Below, piece after piece: positions 23,901-34,519 of a stretch of 64,000 nt of DNA. The DNA lies in the NCBI RefSeq assembly GCF_023278565.1, contig NC_064681.1:4278001-4342000 (forward strand), read 5' to 3'. The notes beneath the pieces are model-generated. The model ran no database searches. It had not been told where the DNA came from and saw nothing but the letters and a program-made list of their open reading frames with translations. Position 1 is the first letter of the stretch. The number at the start of each line of letters is the position of its first letter. Origin of the DNA: Colletotrichum lupini. Taxonomy: Eukaryota > Ascomycota > Sordariomycetes > Glomerellales > Glomerellaceae. The position numbers and the translations under genes are program-made.

Positions 23901-23972
23901 CGATTAATCACAACACCTTTACTCATCATCCTGTCGCAGAGGGCGCCGACTCTCTTTCGAACCCCCGATTCG
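17926..23972. other. Six-kb gene-poor region
   Basis: No gene can be supported here apart from one weak secreted-peptide candidate (19221-19433). Composition is more AT-rich than the surrounding genes, mainly from 19 to 22.5 kb. Open frames at 18066-18422 (-), 19674-19892 (-), 20680-21152 (-, two adjacent frames) and 20125-20363 (+) are short. They lack motifs, and no splice join I tried links them into a recognisable protein. Directly repeated short phrases occur at about 20035-20065. The region may hold decayed coding sequence. RIP-type dinucleotide bias is not strong. Confidence 0.45.
19221..19433 (-). CDS. Possible small secreted protein
   Basis: A 70-codon frame begins with a strong signal-peptide-like sequence (MAIYHLLLLLAAIFYGCISH). 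The mature part is about 50 residues, has two cysteines and ends in a Lys-rich stretch. It stands alone in a gene-poor AT-richer stretch, a common setting for effector-type genes in plant-associated fungi. There is no family match and no intron support. A chance frame cannot be excluded. Confidence 0.25.
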   Translation of the reverse strand: MAIYHLLLLLAAIFYGCISHQLEYPKASITEARLKDIEVDDLNVPCYKANKNMCIKTKKKSKSADFRRTG

Positions 23973-26900
23973 ATGACAGCCAAGATGGACGTTGCCACGC
24001 TCGTGGCGCAGATGAACGAGGCCCTCGCGTCGATCCACTCGACGATTGAGGGTCTGTCAACATTTGCAGCAGAGAGCGACACAAAGCTCGACGAGCTCGA
24101 GCAGAAGCGTGACATGACGCTCGCGGAGCTGAAAGCAGCCTACGAAAAAGAGCGAGAAGAGCTCGCGGCCGCGCACCAGAAGGAGCTCGAAGACATTGTC
24201 GAGCAAAGGCGAAAAGAAGACGAAGAGCGGGAGGCCCGTCGCCGGCGGGAAGATGAGGAGCTCGCGGCCCGCAAGGCCAAGGAGGACGAAGAGAAGCAAG
24301 GCACTTTTGATACCACTACCCGTAATGTCGAAGACGAAATGGACGACCTCATGGACAGCATTGAGGAAGAGACGGCCAAGACGATTTCTGAGGGCGAAGC
24401 AAAGTTGGCAGAACTCGAGGCGAAGAGAACGGTAAGCAGGACTGATGAATCTTCCCGAACCCTGGCAGCATCATCTGACATTACTTGCGTTCCAGGAACT
24501 CAATCGCATGATCGAGGAGCAGATGAAGGCCGCGGTGCCTCCCGTCCCGACGCGAAAACGCGCGAGAACAGGGCGGCGATCCGGCGCCGTACTATCCGCG
24601 GAACCGTCTCCGTTACCTCCGCCCGAAACCCCAGCCCAGCCGGCTGCAGGGGGCAAGAGCGTAGACGAGGAGAAGCCCGCCGAGAACGGCGCGGCGCCCG
24701 AAGAGAAGGCCGAGGATACCGCTCCCGAGCCGCCGGCCGATGCCCCGGTCGAGGAAGACAAGACTCCCGAAGGTGATAACTCCCAGCCACAACCCGAAGA
24801 ACCTGTGGCTGAAAAGAGCTTGGAGGAGGCCACTAGCACCGAGGAGGCACAGCCTGCCAAGGAGGAGACGGCACCAGCCCCCGAAGCTGAAGCTGAAGCT
24901 GAGGCTGAGGCCGAGGCCGAGGCCGAGAAGGCTCCTGAGGACGAGCCTGTCGCAGAGGCGGCCGCACCAGAAGAGGCTCCCGAGCCCGCGCCCACGGAAA
25001 ATGAGAAGGAGGCTGCTGAGAGCGCAGCTGTTCCCGAGGACAGCCAAGTGAGCGCCCCGGCTGATAACGGGGAAGCTTCTGCAGAGGCTCCTGCTGAAGC
25101 CCAAGATGCCGCTGCCGACGACGAGAAGCATGATACGGTCGAGGTCAGGGGCTTGGCTGTAGAGACCCCGGAAACAGCGCCTGTCGAGGAGGCTTCTGCT
25201 GCTGAGGAGCCTACTACCGAAGAGCCAGCAACAGAAGAGCCTGCGGCAACCGAGGAGCCTGCGACAGCAGATCAAGGCGATGATACCCCTCCACCGGAAG
25301 AGCCTGCGGAGGAGCCTTTGACCGAAGAAGCTCCGGCTGCTGAAGAAAGTCCTGCCCCAGAAGAAGCTCTCATCGCCGAGGATGCTCCCGCCGCTGATGA
25401 GCCAGGAACAGAGCAGCTTGCTGTGGACGAGACTCCTGTTGAAGATACTCCAGCGGAGGACAAGGAGATTCCCGACGATGCGGCTGTGAAGGAAGACACT
25501 GTTGCGGATGAGGCGCCTGCTGTTGAAGAGACACCTGCTGCTGAAGACGCCCCCGCTATCGTCAACGCTCCCGCAGAAGACACTCCCGCCACGTCAGAAG
25601 AGCCCGCCGAAGAGCCATCTACCGAAGAGCCAACCACAGAGGACCCTGCAGTGGAAGAGACCCCCGCCGAAGACAGTCCGGCTGAGGACAAGAAAGCTTC
25701 CGAAGAGGCGGCTGGGGAGGAAGACACTGTCGCAGCTGAGGCTCCCGCCGCCGAAGAGTCAGCAGCAGAAGCTGCTTCAACTGAGGAGGCTCCGATAGAT
25801 GAAGTCCCGACAGAAGCAACTCCGGTGGAAGAAACCCAGGCAGAGGAAGCCCCGGTAGAAGAAGCTTCGGCAGAAGAACCCACAGTGGAAGAGGCTGCAG
25901 CTACTAGGGATCTGGCAGCTGAGGAGCCTCCTGTGGATGAACTACCTCAAGATGATGCACCCGCTGTCGAGAAGGCTTCGACGGAGGAAACCCTAGCTGC
26001 AGAAGCAACCTCACAGGGACCAGCTGCCGACGAGGAGGCCCCGGCCGTAGAGGATTCAGCCGAGGAACCTCCAAAGGAAGATGTCGCCGCTGACGAGGCC
26101 CCCTCCGAAGAACTTCTTAATGAGGAAGCGTCCGATGTAGTCCAAGCAGCGCCGGACGCCCCGGAAGATGATGCATCCAAGGAGGTGCCTATCGCCCAGG
26201 ATGCATCCGCTGAAGAGCCAATCGCTGAAGCAGCTGCGCCAGGTGCCGAACCTGAGGACCCTTCACCGGCGGAGGAACCCAAGGCATCCGAAGACAGTAT
26301 CTCTGCGAAGGAACCTGCGGCAACTGAGGCCGATGTTCCCAGCCAAGACGACGCGTCTGCCGAGCCCGTTGAGCCCGCTGACGAAGCGATCAAGAATCCT
26401 GAGGAGGAGACGACACTTGTTGAAGCTGCTTCTCACGAGTCAGCACCTGACGCAAGTGAAGATGCGGCTGAGCCAGAAGAAGTCGTGGCAAAGGATGCCC
26501 TAGTTGACGAAGCCACGCCTGAAACGAGCCCAGATAGTGCGGAAGATGATACCCCAAAGCAAGCAGGCGCAGAGGCTGAAGATACGGGTGCCAGCGAGGT
26601 TTCAGGGGAGAGATCATTGCCCGAGTTCTCGATGAAGGCTGTCGAGGATGACTCGGTCGCAGAGGAATCTCAGGCTCCAGACAGTAGCGACCCCGTCGAA
26701 GAGGAAGCTGCACCCAAGGCGGACCAGGCCGAGGAAGATGCGTCTCCGGAGGTCGATTCTAAGGCTGTTGAAGTAGAGCCAAGTCAAGAAGAGCCCACAT
26801 CTCAGGAGGAGGATGCGCCGCCTCAAGCTGAGACGGCGACTCCTGATGAAGATCCAGCCGCCGAGGAGCCAGCTCAAGGTGAAGCCGTCTCACCAGAGGA

Positions 26901-29900
26901 CGCTGGTTCTGTGGAGGCTGCGACCACATCAGCAGAAGATGGAGCGGCCGAAACTGCAGAACCGAGTGAGGAACCACCCGAGGTTGCACCTGTGACCGAG
27001 GACGCGAAGGAACTGGAAACTCCTGTTGATGCAGCACCTGAAGAACAAGAAGAAGCTCATGCTCAGGATGAGGCAGCTGCTGCAGACATCGGAGCAACAG
27101 ACGGTACCTCTGCTGAAGACGAGACTTCTACCAATGAGAAGGCTACCCTTGAAGAAGAGGCACCGGCGGCGGATGCTACTCCCAGCCATGATAAGGTTCC
27201 TGGTTCAGAGGAAATTGGGTCTGAGCAGAAACCAACTCTCGAAGAGACTCCTGTCGATGAGGCTTCAACTGAAGCAATGCCCGTCGAAGAAGCGGATTCA
27301 GCAGAAGACAAGCCCGAGCCAGAAGCTGACGCACCTGCTCCGGAGCAAGCTGCCGACGAGGTGACGACCAATACAGCGACTGTCCAACCGGTAGTTGACG
27401 AGCAGGTTGTCGAGGAGAACCCTGTTGAGGCAGCTGCCGTGGATGACTCCGAGGTCGCCCAGGATGTGACTCCCACCGAGGCAGCGGATGAGCCTACCGA
27501 TTCAGATCATGCCGTGCCCGAGGTAGCTACCGCTGAAGATCAGCCAGTCGCCGAGTCTGAGGAGCCTGCAGCTCAAGATACCATAACTGTTCACGATGAA
27601 GCTACAGTTGAAGAAGACAAAGAAATTGCCCGCGCCTCTCCGGAAGACGAGCCTATCAAGGACAATCTTGCAGCCGAGGAGGATGCACCTGCTGAAGAGC
27701 CAAGCACCGAAGCACCGGCCACTGCGGACGTCGAGGTCCATGATGCCAACGAGGATCAAGCCGAAGAAACCGCCCCAGTCACGGATTCAGATACAGTGGC
27801 AGCCAAGGAAATCGACGAACCTGTGGTATCCCCCACAGATGACGCTGTTGAAGCTCAGCCCGACCCTGAAGAGACACAAGCCGAAGTCAGTGAAGCACCC
27901 CCGACAACCCAAGAGGAGGAAGAGCCTGAGCCAACCACTGCCAGCAAAGATCTTGACGATGGAAATTCCGAACACCGGGACGCTTCTGATCCGCCAGAAG
28001 AACAACTCGCTGGTGGTGTCGTTGACGCAGCTGAGGACGATTCCACTGCTGGACCTTCTGACCCCACCACCGACGCCCCTGCCGACTCTGACTTGACGGA
28101 GGCTGTTGCTCCTGATGAAGTTGCGGCGCAAGCTGCTGACTCCGAGAGTCACGTTGAGGATGAGAAGGTTGAGGTTCACTCAACTCCAGCTGAGCATGGC
28201 TCAAAGGAAGACACTCCTGCAGCCCCTGAAGCCTCTCCAGATGATTCTGTCGCTATCGAGGCACATGACTCTGTTGCTGGCGATGTCTCTGCCGATGCCG
28301 AAGAACCCCAGTCTTCTGCTGTTGATGATGACAAGGAGGAGTTCGAACACGCCGAGGTTACTCTGCCGTCGGCGGAGGAGGCAGCTCCTCAAGCGGATAG
28401 CCCCGAACCTGTTGAAGAAGAGGCAGCGGCGACGGCAAGCGACGAAGCACCCACTGCAGGTGTATCGAACGAGCATGGCTCTGTGGAAGAGGACTCAGCC
28501 ATTTCGGGCGACCCCAAACCAGATGAGCAAGACAAGGATCTCGAGGACTCGCAAGTCGTCGATAGCCAAACAGATGTCGCTCCAGAGACAGTCCGCGGAG
28601 ATGAAGGTGAAGTAGGCGTTCACGAGCGTAGCGTCTCTCCTGGGGAGCCCGAATCACCGCCGGCTGAAGTTCATGATGTCAGTCAACCCGGAGACTACCA
28701 TGGGCACAACGACGATGACCACGACGCTGATGCGGCAATGAAGGCTTCACCTGGTCATGGATTCGACGTGGAAAATGATATCACTCAGCATGACTCCGAT
28801 CATGGCGAATTCGAAATTGTCGAGACGCCTCACGATGAGGCTGGCGCCAATGAGGCTGATCAGTCTCGTGGGCCCGACCTCTCCGTGATCACTGAACACA
28901 CTGAGCCTGCTGCATCCGCAGCCGGCGACACCTCTGGCTTAGCTGCAAAGACCGACGCAGATTTCCATCTCGAGTCTCTCAGCCGGAATGTCTCTGAAGC
29001 CCCGGACGCAGCTATCGAGAGTTCTTATATGACTGAGCCCACGGGCATGGTTACGGACGATAGCCACGTTCAAGATCAACGACAAGAGAGCTCTACGCCT
29101 GGTGCTACGTTCTATGACGGCCACTTTGGAGTCAGACAGGTTCACTTCAACGAAGAGGAAGATGACGGCGATTCTTCTCCAGTTCTCAGTGTCAGAGACG
29201 AGGACAGCGATGCCGATGAGCCTGCAGAGACCTCTTACAACCCGTTCACCAGGGCCAGAGCTGGTTCCACAGCCCACGCGCAGCCGACGTTCCATTCGCA
29301 AGACATACCGTACAATCCTTTTGCATTGCAGACGGTCGTCGAGGAAGAGCCTCCCCGGGAGACTACCAACCCGTTCGCAAGGAGCCCAAGCAGAGAGCCT
29401 CAGGAGGACTCGACCAACCCGTTTGCACGCAGCACGCCCACTGGTGCAGATTTCCTGCGGTCCGCGAGCGCTCTAAGTAACCATCAGCCTTCTTCTCCCG
29501 AAGAGACATTCGCTCGATCTCCTAGTGCTCAAGGACTCCGCCGTGATAGCGTGAGCTCCAGTAATCCCTTTGCTAGAAGTACGACTCCAATCGATCGTAG
29601 CTTTTCACCAGCCCTGAGCACTCCTGGGCGACAACGCGCACCAAGCAACCCGTTCGCTAGGAGCACGACACCGCAGCAGAGCTACCCACTGGCAGAAGAA
29701 AGCGACTCCGAGGATGAGGAGGCCATGATGGCGGCAGAGTCCACGTACAAGAACCTTTTCCCTGTCAATCAATCACCCGAAGTTGCCAATGACGGCTTCG
29801 CCTCCGCAGCCCAGTCAATCGAGCGCCGGCAGCCCACGCCGCAGGTCCCCGAGTCAATGTACAACAATCCCTTCGCCCGAAGCACTGCGTCTGACCAGAG

Positions 29901-32900
29901 CTTCCTGCCCACCGCGAGCACTTTGGGACAAGCTCAGCCTGATGCCTCTTACAACCCATTCGGCGCCAGGAGTAGCACTGTCGGTGGTGACGTTGATGAG
30001 TCCATGTTCGACCAAGGCTATCCTTCCGCCGTTGGAGGACACGACGTCGTGGGTCAAGGGATGATGGATCCTTCTCAGCAGTTTGTTCAAGAGAACAGCC
30101 CTTTGTCGGCCAAGCACCTTGCTCCAGCCACTCTGGATAGCATCCAAGAGCGATACAACAGTGAACTAGAGGATATGGATTCCGACTCTGAGGAGCCAGA
30201 AAGTCTGACCACCTCCCAGCAGTTGCCAGCTTCGCAACAGCGAGCTCCTCCTCCTCTGCCAAGCATCGCAGAACGTTCCCGTCAAGGGCTCGACGACTCT
30301 TCTGAAGAAGAGGGGGACTGGGATGCTCGTGCTCCTCAGCCCAGCCAGATCAATACTTTGTTGACATCTTCCCCGTACAGATCAAGCCCCCCTCCCCCTC
30401 CGCGTGTCACTAGCTCACAGGGCCACTATGCGCAAGAAGTTGAAGACTCATCTGAGGATGACGGCGACATCTTCCACGCGCAATCTCCAGCACGGCTGAA
30501 TCCCCTCACATCATCGCAATACAGGGCAACCCCGCCACCTCCTCCACCACCGCGCGCGCCAAGTTCACAGGGTCACTACGGTCAGCAACAACTAGAAGAC
30601 TCATCGGAAGAGGAGCAAGCCAACTGGGATGACGCCTTCGAGCCCATACAGCCCAGCACATTCCCGACCTCGCAGTTCGGATCTACTCCCCCGCGTCCAC
30701 CTCCGATTCCACCACCCCGTGCCCCCAGTTCCCTGTCACAGAGCCGCTACAACATTGAAGACTCAGACGAGGAAGATCAAGGTGTCTTGCCCCCTGCTGC
30801 TGTCCAGTCCAATCTTCTGCCCAGTGCGCTCTCACCATCTGGTTATCGGGCGACTCCGCCGCCACCACCACCGCCGCGTGTCCCCAGCTCTCAAGGCTTC
30901 TATCATCAAGAGCAAGCGGACTCAAGTAAGGACGAACACCCCTTTAGCCACGACATTGCTCGACCTGGTCAGTTCCCCATTTCATCATCATCTCAGTTTA
31001 GGGCTACACCGCCCCCGCCCCCGCCTCCGCGGGTATCAAGCTCTCAGGGTCAATACCGCCAGGAGATTGAGGATACCAGTGACAGACAGAACGAGGATGC
31101 TTGGGATTCGAATGCCGCTCGGCCCGGTCAGATGCCAAATCTATCGACGTCGCAGTTCAGGGCGACCCCGCCGCCGCCTCCGCCTCCGCGCACATCCAGC
31201 GCACTGGGTCGTTACCGTCATGAACTCGAAGATTCCGACAGCGAGGAGAATGAGGAGGCATGGGAAGCTAATCGATATGGCCAGACAACGAGCATGATGG
31301 GAGAAAGCAACCTGATGGGGACCAACCAGATGGGAGTCGACCCGACGAGATCAGCAAGCCCGCTGGGCGCGAGTCCGATGAGAGCCGTCAGCCCACTGCA
31401 AGCGACGAGCCCGTTGGCGGCGACCAACCCGATGAGGGCTTCCAGTCCCTTGGCCTCGACAAGTCCGTTGAGATCAGCCAGCCCGATGACGCGGAGCAAC
31501 CCGATGGAGTCAGCTTTCAGGGACTCGGTGCCGGCAACAAGCAGTCAGGGCCTACAAAGTCATCAAAGAGAAGAAGGAGGGGAAGAAAGCGATGATTCAT
31601 GGGAGAACATTGGGAAGCGCGGCGGTGATGAGATCAGCCCAGTCGACGAGAGGTTCAGCACCGCCATGCCGACACCACAGCTGCGCGTCGATAGCTACGA
31701 GCAGCAGTGGCCGAACGCGAGCAACGACCAGATTTCCACGGCATCGACATACCTCCAGCCAGCAGGACCAGGTGACTTTACGGATTCTGACTCACAAGAG
31801 TACGCCACTCCGTTGGCATCGGCCGGGTTCAGCGCGTCTTCACAGTATACGCAAGGGGCCATGGGCTCGCCCCGTCACCCGGATTCAATCGGCAACAAGG
31901 ACATCTACGACCAGACTTACAACCGAGGAGGAGCAATGTCTCCGTATGCTCAAGCTCATGAGACTTCACTCGCCGACGAGCTTGCTCAGGATGACGACTC
32001 CGACGATGATAGCGAGTATGGCCACTCTGAAGCCCCAGCATTCCTCACCCAAATCGGCACTGCGCAGCAACTGCAGCAGCAGCAGCAGCAACAGTCATCA
32101 GACGAGCCTGTGTTAACGCAAGTCATCGACTCGTTCGGCAGCGATGAAGATGATGGCCCAAAGACTGCGGTCATGCAGCCGGCTGAGCACCCCACACAAT
32201 ATGCCTCTTCCCGTTTTGGAGCTTCAACTTGGCGGGATGAGCTTCGCTCGCCCACCATGTTCGGTGCTACAAGGCACAGCCGCTCTGGGTCTCTGTTGAG
32301 GGAGGAGGTGCAGAAATCACTTCACCGAGAAGCCTCTGCTGGTCTTTCTTCTCCTCTGCGGTCCGCTTACGAGCCTAATACCCAGGTTGAAGGTTCATAT
32401 GGCGGACAGCAAGCTCAAATGCATGGCCAGGACGTTTATGGACAACAGTCAGCCGAGTATCACGCGCAAGACGCCCTTGCCCAGCAGCAATACGGTCAAG
32501 GTCAGTTTGGTCAAGACCAATTCGACGCCCAATCCTATGGACAAGCACAACTTCAGCCACAGTACGGACAAACAACTTCGTGGCAGCCCGAGGTGCAAGT
32601 CTCCGAGGTACAGGCGGAAGAGGAACATGAGCAGACAACTCCGCAGTTGGCACCACAGCAAAGTGAGCAAGCACCGGACATCAGCCCCTTAGCGTTGCGT
32701 CAGGAGGAGTCACCGGCGACACCCTCGGCGTCGTCGCAGTCTACACCCTCTCGTGGACTTGCGTTCAGCAGGCATAATCCTGACCGGCCACAGACACCGC
32801 CCACTATGCAAGCCGAAGCAGATTTTGATCCCGAGCTCATGGTCCCGCGCGATGTGACCAACATCCCCTGGCACGCTCGCAACGACTCGGTTCCTCACTC

Positions 32901-33429
32901 GATGCGAAGCCAGAGTACCCTCGACTCCGTGGCGTCGTCACCGATTCATTCGGCGTTGCACGCTGACAAGCACGAGCCGGTCATTCGGGACTCGTGGCCG
33001 GCTTCTGTTCACCACTTGACGAGGCCGCGCAACGACTCTTCTCTCACCGACCGCGAGGAATATGATCCGTTCAGAGATAGTGAGGAGGCGGCGAAGGCAG
33101 CTCGTGCACCATCCGGCTCCGTAGGCTCCAGTTCAGACAGCCCTCCGCGGAACGCGGCGGCTACGAACAACAACTCACCTGGAAGTCTGATCAGCAGAAT
33201 GCGCGGCATCTTTGAGAACAACCAAACCAAGCAAGAGCCGGCCAGTCCAGTCCGATCACGGCCGGTGTCGGGTGTTTTTCACCCCGTCCGGCGCAGCAAG
33301 CCCGGGGGCGATGACGTCGAGGACCGTGGATACGATCGCAAAGCAGGATTTCTCAACGAAGCCGAAGACGAGGTTGACGAGCAGAGCGCACTCCTACGAA
33401 GCTCTGTTGGCGGGTTGGAGGCAAATTGA
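23973..33429 (+). CDS. Giant acidic disordered repeat protein with NPF motifs and proline-rich/acidic repeats
   Basis: Exon 1 (23973-24431) and exon 2 (24496-33429) join in phase 0 to 3130 residues; a second Met lies four codons in. Residues 1-170 form a charged coiled coil. Residues about 170-1620 are almost entirely Glu/Ala/Pro/Asp/Thr with degenerate EEPAxEE-type repeats, intrinsically disordered and strongly acidic. Residues about 1735-1975 hold eight Asn-Pro-Phe motifs, mostly NPFARS. Residues about 2110-2400 hold six repeats joining a polyproline-Arg core (TPPPPPPPR) to an acidic Ser/Glu segment, often with Trp. Then come a run of SPL/SPM/NPM motifs (about 2435-2490), a polyglutamine tract (about 2677-2686) and a Gln/Tyr-rich segment. 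No enzyme domain is seen. NPF motifs bind EH domains and PPPPPPPR cores bind SH3 domains, so an endocytic or actin-patch scaffold role is inferred. Confidence 0.8.
24882..24927 (+). repeat. Glu-Ala codon microsatellite in the giant gene
   Basis: A run of alternating GAA/GAG and GCT/GCC codons encodes (Glu-Ala)n. It is a slippage-prone tract and probably varies in length between strains. Confidence 0.7.
29236..29964 (+). repeat. Eight NPF-motif repeats within the giant protein
   Basis: Asn-Pro-Phe occurs eight times in about 240 residues: NPFTR, NPFAL, five NPFARS, and NPFG. Flanks are Ser/Thr/Pro-rich. Spacing varies, so these are linear motifs in a disordered tract and not folded repeats. 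Confidence 0.85.
30370..31260 (+). repeat. Six proline-rich/acidic protein repeats
   Basis: Each unit of about 40-50 residues contains a Tyr/Phe-Arg-Ala/Ser-Thr lead, a run of 5-7 prolines ending in Arg, a Ser-Ser-Gln-Gly-x-Tyr segment, then an acidic Asp/Ser/Glu stretch often ending with Trp (for example EEQANWDD, NEDAWD, NEEAWE). At DNA level the copies have diverged, which would also shelter them from RIP. Confidence 0.8.
32065..32094 (+). repeat. CAG (polyglutamine) tract
   Basis: CAG/CAA codons give a run of about nine glutamines in the C-terminal part of the giant protein. It is a likely length-variable microsatellite. Confidence 0.7.
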
Positions 33430-33882
33430 CCACGCTCGGGCGGAGCGGGGCTCAGAGTCGTGAGGGTGAAGCGGGACGCCGAGTACAATGAGTGGGAAGA
33501 GGACGTGAACATGGAGGAGCCGGGCGACCGGCATCGTCCGAAGCGACGCAAGTACCGCAGAGACCCGAGCGGCTTGCGGGTCCCGGTCCCTTGGAACCCC
33601 GAAGAGAAGGAAAGAGGCGGCGTCCCCGTGGAGCCCTCTGGCGAGAGCGTTTTTCGTCTGGCGTGGTTGTTTGTAGAGGGGTGGAGGCAGAAGCTCCGGA
33701 AGGCCGGGGACATGGTTGAGAAGACGCGGTGGGAGTGGGAGCTTGACGGGACTGCTACTGTCTGTACGCATAGTCGCGCGTCGAGCTTGACGTTTGGTAT
33801 GGTGATTGCGGACGCTCGTTTACGCGTGCCGGAGGAGTTGGGCATGAAGAAGAAGCAGAGAAAGTCGGTGCATTGGGCGTAG
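33430..33882 (+). other. In-frame open extension downstream of the giant gene's stop
   Basis: After the TGA at 33427-33429 the same frame stays open for 150 codons to a TAG at 33880-33882. The extension is basic then mixed (KRRKYRRDPSG, LAWLFVEGWRQKL, KKKQRKSVHWA). An internal ATG at 33511 would allow a separate 123-residue protein. The segment is GC-rich and other frames are also open over much of it, so openness alone is weak evidence. It may be a small downstream gene, a readthrough extension, a lost-exon remnant or chance. Confidence 0.3.
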
Positions 33883-34519
33883 GATACACACACGATGGGA
33901 ACACGATATTACGACTAATGGGTTACGGATATGGTTATGGACATGGCTTACGGGTATAGAGGATAATTGAATAATGATTCGACGTTTTGGACCATTCATC
34001 ACTAGCCTGCTAAAGAAAATGACACTGTCGTGCGGCTTATGCTCTCTTGCTAACTCTACAACACAACTTGGCTGCTCTAAAGTGAGTACGAAACGCGATT
34101 GCACTAGGCTCAAGGACGCGACCAGGATGAACAAACGCCCTAACCGTTCCCGTAAAAGTCTTTGCCAAGGTCGCAACCGGCAGTTCAGAGTTGTCCTCGG
34201 ACAATCTTAAACCCCCGCATTCTGCAGAACAAAATCAACAATGAGGGAGCGCATGAACACTGTGTGTGTAACTAAACAAACAACAAGTGGACAGCTCCGT
34301 TGACCCCGATTCTTCTCACATGCCACCTGCAATATTACCTAATCCACATCCTCGGTCGACTGACTAGCACAAGCACGTTCGTTCACTTCACTTACAGATG
34401 TTGAGCTGCTGTTGACCTCCCACCCATCAAGAGCATTCGTCCCCCACATAAGCTTGCCTTAGACAAGTGACTGGTTCCATTGAGAATGGGGAAAACCTAA
34501 CCTTGATGAATTAGCATGC
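33883..34519. other. Intergenic, no gene seen
   Basis: About 640 bp between the giant gene with its downstream frame and the Zn2Cys6 regulator. It presumably contains the latter's promoter. No motif or RNA gene was recognised. Confidence 0.5.

Noticed and set aside
24471..27476. Long minus-strand Ser/Gly/Ala-rich frames opposite the giant gene
   Set aside because: They are antisense shadows of the Glu/Ala/Pro codon pattern (GAG/GCC complement) with no independent motif.
33279..33893. 204-codon minus-strand frame at the end of the giant gene
   Set aside because: Low-complexity Ser/Arg/Pro composition, overlaps the giant gene's coding end, no motif and no splice support.
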